Source: Streptomyces mutabilis
Lineage (GTDB): Bacteria > Actinomycetota > Actinomycetes > Streptomycetales > Streptomycetaceae
Assembly (NCBI RefSeq): GCF_014649815.1
Contig: NZ_BMTT01000026.1
Coordinates: forward strand, 1-64,000
Reading direction: 5' to 3'
Length of the DNA: 64,000 bases
Below the pieces are notes generated by a model. The model made no database searches. It worked only from the letters and a program-made list of their open reading frames with translations, and had not been told where the DNA came from. This document shows, in pieces, positions 1 through 8,337 of the stretch. Position 1 is the first letter of the stretch; each line of letters starts with the position of its first letter. The position numbers were made by a program, and so were the translations under genes.

Positions 1-65
1 CAACATCCTCGCGTCTCCAGAACCTTGACAACCCGCCCCAACCCCCAAACTTCACGGCCTTGGTG

Positions 66-854
66 CTAGCCCCGCACCCCGCACAGGTGCAGCAGCCCCG
101 CGATCCCTCGGTACGGGTCGGTCCGGCCGGCCCGTTCCTCGGCGGCGAGCATGGTCTCCAGGTCGTCCGGCGGTGCGGTGCCGTCGGACGCCGTGTCCGT
201 GAAGACGCGGACTCCGTACCAGGTGTGCAGCGGGGCGCCGATGCCCGCGAGCTTCGCCGTCAGCGTCGCCAGGCGGTCCGCACGGACGTGCAGACCGAGG
301 CGGTCGGTGTACTCGGTGTTGTCGAAGGCGGCCAGCGCGCCCGCCCAGTCGCCGTACAGACCGGGGCGCAGCGCGAGCGAGTCGCCGTTGCGCACCAGGA
401 GCGACAGCAGCCCGCCCGGGGCGAGCATCCGGGCCAGTCCCGCGAGCAGCGGGTCGGGCTCCTCGACGTACATGAGCACGCCGTGGCACAGCACCACGTC
501 GAAGCTGCCCGGCAGGAAGTGCACGCCGGTGTCCCGGCCGTCGCTCTCCAGGATCCGCATCCGCTCGCGGATGCCTTCGGGCTGCCCGGCCAGCGCGTCC
601 CGCGCCGCGGCGATCATCGTCGCGTCCCGCTCCACGCCGGTCACCTGGTGCCCGGCCCGTGCCAGCCGCAGCGCCTGGGTGCCCCGTCCCATGCCGACGT
701 CGAGGACCCGCAGCCGCTTGCCCACCGGGAAGCGGCCGACCATCTGCTCGTCGAGCTGCCGGGCCACCAGCTCCTGCCGTACGACGTCCCGCAGACCGCC
801 CGGCTCGGCCGGCCGGGTTTCCGCCGCGTCACCGGCGAACGGCGTCGTGCTCAG
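66..854 (-). CDS. SAM-dependent class I methyltransferase
   Basis: A 262-residue protein with a class I (Rossmann) methyltransferase fold. The glycine-rich SAM loop is VLDVGMGRGTQALRLARAG, followed by an acidic residue at the end of strand 2 (GVERD) and the motif DVVLCHGVLMYVEEP. The substrate cannot be read from the sequence. The frame is open further upstream, but I chose a CTG start at 854: it overlaps the stop of the upstream gene as CTGA, has GGGGAG about 6 bases before it, and gives the usual family length. GTG at about 773 would cut off the beginning of the domain region. It is translationally coupled to the DUF3043 gene. The CTG start is an inference. Confidence 0.85.
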   Translation of the reverse strand: MSTTPFAGDAAETRPAEPGGLRDVVRQELVARQLDEQMVGRFPVGKRLRVLDVGMGRGTQALRLARAGHQVTGVERDATMIAAARDALAGQPEGIRERMRILESDGRDTGVHFLPGSFDVVLCHGVLMYVEEPDPLLAGLARMLAPGGLLSLLVRNGDSLALRPGLYGDWAGALAAFDNTEYTDRLGLHVRADRLATLTAKLAGIGAPLHTWYGVRVFTDTASDGTAPPDDLETMLAAEERAGRTDPYRGIAGLLHLCGVRG

Positions 855-1450
855 GGCCGCTCCCCGCGCTTGACCTGGGGCTTGGGCAGCCGGAGCCGGC
901 GCATCTGGAGCGAGCGCATCAGCGCGTAGGCCACCGCGCCGCGCCTGCGGTCGTCGGGGAAGCGCTCGGCGAGGCGCTTCTTCAGCCGGAAGCCGGTGAC
1001 GACCGAGTCCAGCACGATCAGCACGATCACGACCAGCCACAGCAGCAGCGCGACGTTCTGCAGCGAGGCCACCCGGATCATGCTCAGCACGAGGATGATC
1101 ACGGCCATCGGCAGGAAGTACTCCGCGATGTTGAACCGCGAGTCGATGAAGTCGCGCGCGTACTTGCGGACCGGGCCCTTGTCGCGGGCCGGCAGGTACC
1201 GTTCGTCCCCGCTGGCCAGCGCCTCGCGCTGCTTGGCCAGCGCGGTACGCCGCTCCTCGCGCTGGCGCTTGGCGGCCTCCTTGCGCGTCATCGGCGTACT
1301 GGCGACGCTGCGGCGCTGGGACTGGGCCACGCTGCGCTTGGGCGTCGGCCTGCCCTTCGGGGCCTGCGGGTCACGGGGCTGCTTGGAGTCGGTCACCTGC
1401 GCGCTGACGGCGCCCTGGGCCTTCTCATCCTTGGCACGGCTACGGAACAC
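851..1450 (-). CDS. DUF3043 family membrane protein
   Basis: 199 residues. The N-terminal ~100 residues are charged and rich in Lys, Arg and Gln (TPKRSVAQSQRR, MTRKEAAKRQREERR), followed by FIDSRFNIAEYF, two predicted membrane helices (around PMAVIILVLSMIRVA and LLLWLVVIVLIVLDSV) and a basic C-terminus. This is the architecture of actinobacterial DUF3043 proteins, whose function is unknown. The start is GTG at 1450, where the family-like VFRSRAKDEKAQ begins; the open frame upstream reads like non-coding leader. It is divergent from pspA, which suggests but does not prove an envelope-related role. Confidence 0.85.
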   Translation of the reverse strand: MFRSRAKDEKAQGAVSAQVTDSKQPRDPQAPKGRPTPKRSVAQSQRRSVASTPMTRKEAAKRQREERRTALAKQREALASGDERYLPARDKGPVRKYARDFIDSRFNIAEYFLPMAVIILVLSMIRVASLQNVALLLWLVVIVLIVLDSVVTGFRLKKRLAERFPDDRRRGAVAYALMRSLQMRRLRLPKPQVKRGERP

Positions 1451-1745
1451 AAAACCCAAGGGTACGGGGTGTGGGGGTGTGGACCCCAGTCCGGTGGGGA
1501 ACGATCCGGCAACGCCGGTCGTCCGTAAGGGGACAGAGGGGACGTTGCGTACCTCGGACACCGGGCTATTCCGGACAACCCCGGGGAGCACCTACTCCCT
1601 ACGCCGGACCTGGAAGGAACGCAGTCGTCCTCGGGGATGAGCGCATCCGTCCCCGAACAGTGCGGTAATGGATGCAGGGCCCGTACTGTGGGTTCTGTTG
1701 CAGTCGCTGGAGCTGGAGTCCGTCAGAAGGGGGCGCGCGAAGCCC
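1451..1745. other. Intergenic region between DUF3043 gene and pspA
   Basis: 295 bases separating two divergent genes. It must hold promoters for both. An AT-rich patch with TAATGG lies near 1665 and could be a -10 for the pspA side. I see no long palindrome, RNA gene or coding region; the reading frames open here are only extensions of the flanking genes and have no family-like sequence. Confidence 0.4.
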
Positions 1746-2543
1746 ATGAGCGGTGTCATGAAGCGTATGGGGATGATCTTCCGCGCGAAGGCCAGCAAGG
1801 CCCTGGACCGGGCCGAGGACCCGCGCGAGACCCTCGATTACTCGTACCAGAAACAGCTGGAGCTGCTGCAGAAGGTGCGCCGCGGCGTCGCCGACGTGGC
1901 GACCAGCCGCAAGCGACTGGAGCTCCAGCTCAACCAGCTCCAGTCCCAGTCGTCGAAGCTGGAGGACCAGGGCCGCAAGGCGCTCGCGCTGGGCCGCGAG
2001 GACCTTGCCCGCGAGGCGCTGGCCCGCCGCGCGGCGCTCCAGCAGCAGGTGACCGACCTGGAGACGCAGCACGCCACCCTCCAGGGCGAGGAGGAGAAGC
2101 TCACCCTTGCGGCCCAGCGGCTCCAGGCCAAGGTGGACGCCTTCCGCACCAAGAAGGAGACCATCAAGGCCACCTACACCGCCGCCCAGGCGCAGACCCG
2201 CATCGGCGAGGCGTTCTCCGGCATCTCCGAGGAGATGGGCGACGTGGGCCTGGCCATCCAGCGCGCCGAGGACAAGACCGCCCAGCTCCAGGCCCGGGCC
2301 GGCGCCATCGACGAACTGCTCGCCTCCGGTGCCCTGGACGACCAGTCCGGCATGCACAAGGACGACATCCAGGCCGAGCTTGACCGGCTCTCCGGTGGTA
2401 CGGATGTAGAGCTGGAACTGCAGCGGATGAAGGCCGAGCTGGCCGGCGGCGGCACCGGTGACCGCCAGGCCATCGAGGGCGGCCAGGATCAGCAGCAGTC
2501 CCGGCAGCAGCCGCAGGACACCCCGCGCTTCGACAAGCAGTAG
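1746..2543 (+). CDS. pspA: PspA/IM30 family phage-shock protein
   Basis: 265 residues, almost entirely helical coiled coil, typical of PspA/Vipp1 (ESCRT-III superfamily) proteins that bind and stabilise the inner face of the cell membrane under envelope stress. Visible family features are the amphipathic N-terminal helix (MKRMGMIFRAKASKALD), the conserved DPRETLDYSYQKQ and long Gln/Glu/Arg heptads up to about residue 215, then a Gln-rich tail ending TPRFDKQ. I chose ATG 1746 because the family N-terminus begins here; AAGGGGG lies about 12 bases upstream, rather far. It is followed after 21 bases by its partner pspAA, so the two are probably cotranscribed. Confidence 0.93.
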   Translation: MSGVMKRMGMIFRAKASKALDRAEDPRETLDYSYQKQLELLQKVRRGVADVATSRKRLELQLNQLQSQSSKLEDQGRKALALGREDLAREALARRAALQQQVTDLETQHATLQGEEEKLTLAAQRLQAKVDAFRTKKETIKATYTAAQAQTRIGEAFSGISEEMGDVGLAIQRAEDKTAQLQARAGAIDELLASGALDDQSGMHKDDIQAELDRLSGGTDVELELQRMKAELAGGGTGDRQAIEGGQDQQQSRQQPQDTPRFDKQ

Positions 2544-2564
2544 GGCCACGCCTAGGAGGGCGAC

Positions 2565-2849
2565 ATGATCGTACGGATCATGGGGGAGGGACAGCTGACG
2601 CTGGCCGACGGCCGTCTCACCGAGCTGAACAAGCTGGACGACGAGCTCCAGGCCGAGATGGAGAACGGCGACGGCCCCGGTTTCCGGGCGACCCTCCAGG
2701 CCCTGCTGGCCAAGGTCCGCGAACTGGGCGAGCCCCTGCCGGACGACAGCCTGGAGCCGTCCGACCTCATCCTCCCGTCCCCGGACGCGACCCTGGAGGA
2801 AGTACAGGAGCTGCTGAGCGACGACGGCCTGATCCCGGACGGCGCCTGA
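2565..2849 (+). CDS. PspA-associated protein PspAA
   Basis: A 94-residue acidic protein beginning MIVRIMGEGQLTLAD and ending EEVQELLSDDGLIPDGA. This is the pattern of the PspAA domain protein that sits directly downstream of pspA in actinobacteria. The ATG is preceded by AGGAGGGCGAC, a strong ribosome site. The family is thought to interact with PspA; the exact role is unknown. No cysteine, signal peptide or membrane segment is visible. It ends the pspA transcription unit, and the bases that follow belong to a dispersed repeat. Confidence 0.85.
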   Translation: MIVRIMGEGQLTLADGRLTELNKLDDELQAEMENGDGPGFRATLQALLAKVRELGEPLPDDSLEPSDLILPSPDATLEEVQELLSDDGLIPDGA

Positions 2850-2865
2850 AGCGGTGTCCGGGGGA

Positions 2866-2955
2866 CGCCGTTCGATACCTCCGGCCCGTCCGGCGTTCGA
2901 GGACGACGCCGTCCAGGCCGAAGCGGGGGCCTGGGGGGCGCAGCCCGCGGCCGAC
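2866..2955 (+). repeat. Dispersed Streptomyces intergenic repeat, CCGGCGTTCGAGGACG type
   Basis: The stretch contains GGCCCGTCCGGCGTTCGAGG, then CAGGCCGAAGCGGGGGCCTG and GGGGGGCGCAGCCCG. I recognise this arrangement as a common Streptomyces intergenic repeat, often found at gene ends. It is distinct from the GGGGCGCGGGG family found elsewhere in the window. Its GC-rich inverted segments may fold and act as a terminator for pspA-pspAA. The family assignment is from memory. Confidence 0.55.
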
Positions 2956-3013
2956 GCCCACCGAGTGCGGTCCCACCCATGAGCGACGCCCACTCCAGCT
3001 ACCTTAGAAACCC

Positions 3014-4243
3014 GTGAGCACTCTCGCCCGCGCCCGCTGCACCCTCGGCGCCCACCCCTCCGCCCTGGACGCGGCCCTCGCCGCGGCCGTCCTGGTGTGC
3101 ATGGTCTGCGGCTCCTTCGTGGATCCGCACGGGCCCGAAGGCGTGAGCTGGGGCCTGCGCACGCCCGACGCGCTCGGTCTCGCCCTCATGGCCTTCGGCG
3201 CCGCCGCGCTCGTCTTCCGCCGCCGCGCCCCGCTGGTGGTCCTCGCGGTCACCGGCTGCGTCTCCGTCGTCGAGAGCGTCACCGGCGACCCCCGTGCGCC
3301 CGTCGTCATGTCCGCCGTGGTCGCCCTCTTCACGGTCGCCGCCTCCACCGACCGCCCCACCACCTGGCGGGTCGGCCTGCTCACCACGACCGTCCTGACC
3401 GGGGCGGCCATGCTGGCCGGACCGCTGCCCTGGTACGCGCAGGAGAACCTCGCCGTCTTCGCCTGGGCCGGCATCGGTGCCACCGCCGGGGACGCGGTCC
3501 GCAGCCGGCGCGCCTTCGTGCAGGCCATCCGCGACCGGGCCGAGAAGGCCGAGCGCACCCGGGAGGAGGAGGCCCGCCGCCGGGTCGCCGAGGAGCGGCT
3601 GCGCATCGCCCGCGACCTGCACGACGTGGTCGCCCACCACATCGCCCTGGTCAACGTCCAGGCCGGGGTCGCCGCGCACGTCATGGACAAGCGGCCCGAC
3701 CAGGCCAAGGAGGCCCTGGCCCACGTACGGACGGCCAGCCGCTCCGCACTCGACGAGCTCCGCGCCACCGTGGGCCTGCTGCGCCAGTCCGGCGACCCGG
3801 AGGCTCCGACGGAGCCCGCCCCCGGCCTGGACCGGCTCGACGAGCTCGTCGCCACCTTCCACCACGCCGGACTGCACGTCGAGGTGGCCCGCGCCGACCA
3901 GGGCGCCGAGCTGCCCACCGCCGTCGACCTGGCGGCGTACCGCATCATCCAGGAGGCGCTGACCAACGTGCAGAAGCACGCGGGGACGCGGGCGAAGGCC
4001 GAGGTCAGCGTCGTGCGGGTGGGGCCGGACATCGAGGTCACCGTGCTCGACGACGGAGCCGGCGGCAGTGCCGCCGAGACCTCCGCGCCGGCCGGCGGCG
4101 GGCACGGCCTGCTCGGCATGCGCGAGCGGGTCGCCGCGGTGCGCGGCACCCTGACCACCGGTCCCCGCTACGGAGGCGGTTTCCGCGTCCATGCGATCCT
4201 TCCGGTCAGGAACCGCACCGATGCAGCAAGGGACCCCGCATGA
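3014..4243 (+). CDS. NarL-type sensor histidine kinase
   Basis: 409 residues. The N-terminal ~150 residues contain several hydrophobic membrane segments, followed by a charged linker (RAEKAERTREEEARRR), a HisKA_3 dimerisation helix with the phosphorylated histidine in RIARDLHDVVAHHIALVN, and a HATPase domain (EALTNVQKHAG, VLDDGAGG, GHGLLGMRERV). The start is GTG 3014. A TACCTT hexamer sits 8 bases upstream and no ribosome site is visible, so the mRNA may be leaderless. The stop overlaps the start of the response regulator by four bases (ATGA), so the two are one translationally coupled pair. The signal is unknown. Confidence 0.92.
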   Translation: MSTLARARCTLGAHPSALDAALAAAVLVCMVCGSFVDPHGPEGVSWGLRTPDALGLALMAFGAAALVFRRRAPLVVLAVTGCVSVVESVTGDPRAPVVMSAVVALFTVAASTDRPTTWRVGLLTTTVLTGAAMLAGPLPWYAQENLAVFAWAGIGATAGDAVRSRRAFVQAIRDRAEKAERTREEEARRRVAEERLRIARDLHDVVAHHIALVNVQAGVAAHVMDKRPDQAKEALAHVRTASRSALDELRATVGLLRQSGDPEAPTEPAPGLDRLDELVATFHHAGLHVEVARADQGAELPTAVDLAAYRIIQEALTNVQKHAGTRAKAEVSVVRVGPDIEVTVLDDGAGGSAAETSAPAGGGHGLLGMRERVAAVRGTLTTGPRYGGGFRVHAILPVRNRTDAARDPA

Positions 4244-4926
4244 CGATCCGTGTCCTGCTCGCCGACGACCAGGCACTGCTGCGCAGCGCCTTCCGTGTGC
4301 TGGTCGACTCCGAGCCCGACATGGAGGTGGTGGGGGAGGCGTCCGACGGCGCGGAGGCGGCCCGGCTGGCCGCCGAGCGGCGGGCCGACGTGGTGCTGAT
4401 GGACATCCGGATGCCCGGCACCGACGGCCTCGCCGCCACCCGCATGATCAGCGCCGACCCGTCCCTCGCCCACGTCCGGGTGGTCATACTGACCACCTTC
4501 GAGGTCGACGACTACGTGGTGCAGTCGCTGCGCGCGGGCGCCTCCGGCTTCCTCGGCAAGGGCTCCGAACCCGAGGAACTGCTCAGCGCCATCCGGGTCG
4601 CGGCCGGCGGCGAGGCGCTGCTGTCCCCGACCGCCACCAAGGGGCTGATCGCCCGCTTCCTCGCCCAGGAGGGCACGGCGGACGCCGCGGAACGCGACCC
4701 GGCCCGCGCCGAGCGGCTGGAGTCGCTGACCGTGCGCGAGCGCCAGGTGCTGGTCCAGGTCGCCGGGGGCCACTCCAACGACGAGATCGCCGAGCGGCTG
4801 GAGGTCAGCCCGCTCACCGTGAAGACGCACGTGAACCGGGCGATGGCCAAGCTGGGCGCCCGCGACCGCGCCCAGCTCGTCGTCATCGCCTACGAGTCCG
4901 GGCTGGTACGTCCAAGGGTGGAGTGA
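4240..4926 (+). CDS. NarL/LuxR-type response regulator
   Basis: 228 residues. The receiver domain (about 1-120) has the acidic pair in LLADDQALLR, the phospho-acceptor Asp in VVLMDIRMPG, Thr in VILTTF and Lys in GFLGKGSEPEEL. The C-terminal LuxR helix-turn-helix begins ESLTVRERQVLVQVAGG and contains SNDEIAERLEVSPLTVKTHV. ATG 4240 overlaps the kinase stop as ATGA. The RND pump gene follows downstream, with a palindrome in between, so the pump is a natural candidate target. That link is inference. Confidence 0.93.
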   Translation: MTIRVLLADDQALLRSAFRVLVDSEPDMEVVGEASDGAEAARLAAERRADVVLMDIRMPGTDGLAATRMISADPSLAHVRVVILTTFEVDDYVVQSLRAGASGFLGKGSEPEELLSAIRVAAGGEALLSPTATKGLIARFLAQEGTADAAERDPARAERLESLTVRERQVLVQVAGGHSNDEIAERLEVSPLTVKTHVNRAMAKLGARDRAQLVVIAYESGLVRPRVE

Positions 4927-4954
4927 CGTCCGTCCCGGTGTACTGCGGCCGGAG

Positions 4955-4967
4955 TATGCGCCGCATA
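4955..4967. promoter_or_regulatory. Perfect palindrome upstream of RND pump gene
   Basis: TATGCG-C-CGCATA is a perfect 6-1-6 inverted repeat about 115 bases before the RND transporter start and 28 bases after the response regulator stop. Its AT-rich ends and short symmetric form fit a dimeric regulator site. The flanking NarL-type regulator is one candidate binder; a TetR- or MarR-type repressor encoded elsewhere is another. Confidence 0.45.
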
Positions 4968-5082
4968 AGGAAATGGACCTGGGACCTAGGGAACCGGGGT
5001 CACTGATGGACCAGGGTGTTGGGGTGGGCGTACAGATGTGCCCCGTCCCCCTCCGCTCGGCCACAGAAGAGAGACCCTGTCC

Positions 5083-8000
5083 ATGTCCTGGCTGTCGAGA
5101 TTCAGCCTCGCGCAACGGGCCCTGATAGGCCTGATGTCGATCGTCGCGCTCGTCTTCGGCGCGATCGCCATCCCCCAGCTCAAGCAGCAGCTGCTGCCCA
5201 CCATCGAACTGCCCATGGTGTCCGTGCTGGCGCCGTACCAGGGCGCCTCGCCGGACGTGGTCGAGAAGCAGGTCGTCGAGCCGATCGAGGACAGCCTCGA
5301 AGCGGTCGACGGGATCTCGGGCATCACCGCGACGGCCAGTGAGGGCAGCGCCGTCATCATGGCGTCCTTCGACTACGGCAACGGCACCCAGCAGCTCGTC
5401 GCCGACGTCCAGCAGGCCGTCAACCGGGCCCGCGCCCAGCTCCCGGACGACGTGGACCCGCAGGTCGTCTCCGGCTCGACGGACGACATCCCGACCGTCG
5501 TCCTCGCCGTCACCTCGGACAAGGACCAGCAGGCCCTGGCCGACCAGCTCGACAAGACGGTCGTGACCGAGCTGAAGGACATCGACGGCGTCGCCCAGGT
5601 GATGGTCGACGGCGTCCGTGACGTCCAGGTCACCGTCACGCCGGACCCGGCGAAGCTCGCCCGGGCCGGCGTCACCCCGCAGGCCCTCGCCCAGTCTCTC
5701 CAGGCCGGCGGCGCGACCGTCCCGGCGGGCTCCTTCGACGAGGCGGGCGCCAACCGCACCGTGCAGGTCGGCGGTGGCTTCACCTCGCTGCGGCAGATCC
5801 AGGACCTCATGGTCACCGGCGAGGGCGTGAGGAAGCCCGTCCGCCTCGCCGACGTCGCCACCGTCAAGGAGGAGGAGGCCAGGGCCGACTCCCTCACCCG
5901 CACCAACGGCGAGCCGAGCCTGGCCGTCGCCGTCACGATGGACCACGACGGCAGCGCGGTCGCCATCTCGAACGCCGTCGAGGACAAGCTCCCCGACCTG
6001 CGCGAGCAGCTCGGCTCCGGCGCGACGCTCACCGTCGTCAGCGACCAGGGCCCGGCGGTCTCCAAGGCCATCGAGGGCCTGACCACCGAGGGCGCGCTCG
6101 GTCTGGTCTTCGCCGTCCTCGTCATCCTGGTCTTCCTGGCGTCCATCCGCTCCACCCTGGTCACCGCGGTCTCCATCCCGCTGTCGGTGGTGCTGGCGCT
6201 GATCGTGCTGTGGACGCGCGACCTGTCGCTGAACATGCTGACGCTGGGCGCGCTCACCATCGCCATCGGCCGGGTCGTCGACGACTCGATCGTGGTCCTG
6301 GAGAACATCAAGCGGCACCTCGGCTACGGCGAGGAGCGCCAGGAGGCCATCCTCAAGGCCGTCCGCGAAGTCGCCGGCGCGGTCACCTCCTCCACGCTCA
6401 CGACGGTGGCCGTCTTCCTGCCGATCGGTCTGGTCGGCGGCATGGTCGGCGAGCTGTTCGGCTCCTTCAGCCTGACCGTGACCGCCGCGCTGCTGGCCTC
6501 CCTGCTGGTGTCGCTGACGGTCGTCCCGGTGCTGTCGTACTGGTTCCTGCGCCCGCCGAAGGGCACCCCCGAGGACGCGGCCGAGGCTCGCCGGCTGGCC
6601 GAGGAGAGGGAGGCCAAGAGCCGCCTCCAGCGCTTCTACGTCCCCGTCCTGCGCTTCGCCACCCGTCGCCGCCTCACCAGCGTGGCCATCGCGGTCGTCG
6701 TGCTGATCGGCACGTTCGCCATGGCGCCGCTGCTGAAGACCAACTTCTTCGACCAGGGCGAGCAGAAGGTCCTCAGCATCAAGCAGGAGCTGAAGCCCGG
6801 CACCAGCCTGAGCGCGACGAACGCCCAGGCCGAGAAGGTGGAGAAGCTGCTCGGCGACACCGAGGGCGTCAAGGACTTCCAGGTCACCATCGGCTCGTCC
6901 GGCTTCATGGCCGCCTTCGGCGGCGGCACGGACACCAACCAGGCCTCCTACCAGCTCATGCTGGAGGACTCGGCCGACGCCGAGGACGTCCAGGACCACA
7001 TCGAGGACGGGCTCGCGAAGCTCGACGGCATCGGCACCACCACGGTCGCCGCCGGTGACGGCTTCGCCAGCCAGGACCTGAGCGTCGTCGTGAAGGCGGC
7101 CGACGCGAACGTGCTCCGCGAGGCCTCCGAGGAGGTCCGCAAGACGGTCGCCGGGCTCGACGACGTCACTGACGTCACCAGCGACCTGGCGCAGAGCGTG
7201 CCGCGCATCTCGGTCAAGGCCAACGCGAAGGCCGCCGGGGCCGGCTTCACCGACCAGACGCTCGGCGCGGCCGTCGCCCAGGCGGTGCGCGGCACCCCGG
7301 CCGCCAAGGCGACCCTGGACGACACCGAGCGCGACGTCGTCATCCGCTCCGCTCAGCCGGCCACGACGATGGCCGAGCTGAAGGCCCTGAACCTGGGTCC
7401 GGTCAAGCTGGGTGACATCGCCACGGTGCAGCTGGTGGACGGCCCGGTCTCGATGACCCGCATCGACGGGCAGCGCGCCGCGACCGTCACGGCCAAGCCG
7501 ACCGGTGACAACACCGGCGCGGTGGGCACGGAACTCCAGTCGAAGATCAACGCGCTGGACCTGCCGGCCGGCGCCACGGCCGAGATCGGCGGCGTCACCG
7601 CCGACCAGGACGAGGCGTTCGTCAACCTGGGCCTGGCCATGCTCGCGGCTATCGCGATCGTGTTCATGCTGCTGGTCGGCACCTTCCGGTCGCTGGCCCA
7701 GCCGCTGATCCTGCTGGTGTCGATCCCGTTCGCGGCGACCGGCGCGATCGGCCTGCTGCTGGCGACGGGCACCCCGATGGGCGTTCCGGCGATGATCGGC
7801 ATGCTGATGCTGATCGGCATCGTGGTCACCAACGCGATCGTGCTCATCGACCTGATCAACCAGTACCGCAAGCAGGGTCACGGCGTCGTCGAAGCGGTGA
7901 TCGAGGGCGGCCGGCACCGACTGCGGCCGATCCTGATGACGGCCCTGGCGACGATCTTCGCCCTGCTCCCGATGGCGCTGGGCGTCACCGGTGAGGGCGG

Positions 8001-8199
8001 CTTCATCGCCCAGCCGCTGGCGGTGGTGGTGATCGGCGGCCTGATCACCTCGACCCTGCTGACGCTGCTTCTCGTCCCGACGCTGTACGCGATGCTGGAG
8101 CTGCGCAAGGAACGGCGCGCGAAGAAGCGGGCCGCGAAGAAGGGCGGCCTGCCCGAGCAGCAGAAGCCTTCGCAGGAGCCGGAGCCGGCCCAGGTCTGA
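5083..8199 (+). CDS. RND-family efflux transporter (AcrB/SwrC-like)
   Basis: 1038 residues, the usual length for an RND/HAE pump. The N-terminal helix (LALIGL-type) is followed by a porter domain starting IPQLKQQLLPTIELPMVS. TM4 carries the paired aspartates of the proton relay in IGRVVDDSIVVLENIKRH. A second porter repeat follows, and a C-terminal membrane block with GTPMGVPAMIGMLMLIGIV and PILMTALATIFALLPMALG. ATG 5083 has AGAAGAGAG about 8 bases upstream; the open frame before it is leader. It exports small molecules by proton antiport. No membrane-fusion partner or outer channel is nearby, as is normal in Gram-positives. It lies downstream of a two-component pair. Confidence 0.93.
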   Translation: MSWLSRFSLAQRALIGLMSIVALVFGAIAIPQLKQQLLPTIELPMVSVLAPYQGASPDVVEKQVVEPIEDSLEAVDGISGITATASEGSAVIMASFDYGNGTQQLVADVQQAVNRARAQLPDDVDPQVVSGSTDDIPTVVLAVTSDKDQQALADQLDKTVVTELKDIDGVAQVMVDGVRDVQVTVTPDPAKLARAGVTPQALAQSLQAGGATVPAGSFDEAGANRTVQVGGGFTSLRQIQDLMVTGEGVRKPVRLADVATVKEEEARADSLTRTNGEPSLAVAVTMDHDGSAVAISNAVEDKLPDLREQLGSGATLTVVSDQGPAVSKAIEGLTTEGALGLVFAVLVILVFLASIRSTLVTAVSIPLSVVLALIVLWTRDLSLNMLTLGALTIAIGRVVDDSIVVLENIKRHLGYGEERQEAILKAVREVAGAVTSSTLTTVAVFLPIGLVGGMVGELFGSFSLTVTAALLASLLVSLTVVPVLSYWFLRPPKGTPEDAAEARRLAEEREAKSRLQRFYVPVLRFATRRRLTSVAIAVVVLIGTFAMAPLLKTNFFDQGEQKVLSIKQELKPGTSLSATNAQAEKVEKLLGDTEGVKDFQVTIGSSGFMAAFGGGTDTNQASYQLMLEDSADAEDVQDHIEDGLAKLDGIGTTTVAAGDGFASQDLSVVVKAADANVLREASEEVRKTVAGLDDVTDVTSDLAQSVPRISVKANAKAAGAGFTDQTLGAAVAQAVRGTPAAKATLDDTERDVVIRSAQPATTMAELKALNLGPVKLGDIATVQLVDGPVSMTRIDGQRAATVTAKPTGDNTGAVGTELQSKINALDLPAGATAEIGGVTADQDEAFVNLGLAMLAAIAIVFMLLVGTFRSLAQPLILLVSIPFAATGAIGLLLATGTPMGVPAMIGMLMLIGIVVTNAIVLIDLINQYRKQGHGVVEAVIEGGRHRLRPILMTALATIFALLPMALGVTGEGGFIAQPLAVVVIGGLITSTLLTLLLVPTLYAMLELRKERRAKKRAAKKGGLPEQQKPSQEPEPAQV

Positions 8200-8213
8200 C
8201 ACCCGCCGGTACG

Positions 8214-8257
8214 GCGGAGGGGCGCTCCCGAGAGTCATCACGGGGGCGCCCCTCCGC
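8214..8257 (+). terminator. Strong hairpin terminator after RND gene
   Basis: The left arm GCGGAGGGGCGCTCCCG (8214-8230) pairs over all 17 positions with 8241-8257 (one G-U pair), with a 10-base loop. There is no clear T-run, which is common for Streptomyces terminators. It begins 14 bases after the pump stop codon. Confidence 0.8.
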
Positions 8258-8337
8258 GTTCGCGCCGTGCCCGAGTCCGGGAGCCGGCCCGGTGGTGAGT
8301 GGCCGCGTTGTCAGTGCGGTGGGCTTCACTGGCGGCC

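Noticed and set aside
4168-8241. Very long open frame on the minus strand opposite the RND pump
   Set aside because: Its product is His/Gln/Arg/Asp-rich repetitive sequence, as expected from the antisense of a high-GC gene. The plus strand has a complete RND protein. The same reasoning removes the long antisense frames opposite ctaD, qcrB, glkA and pfkB-type genes.
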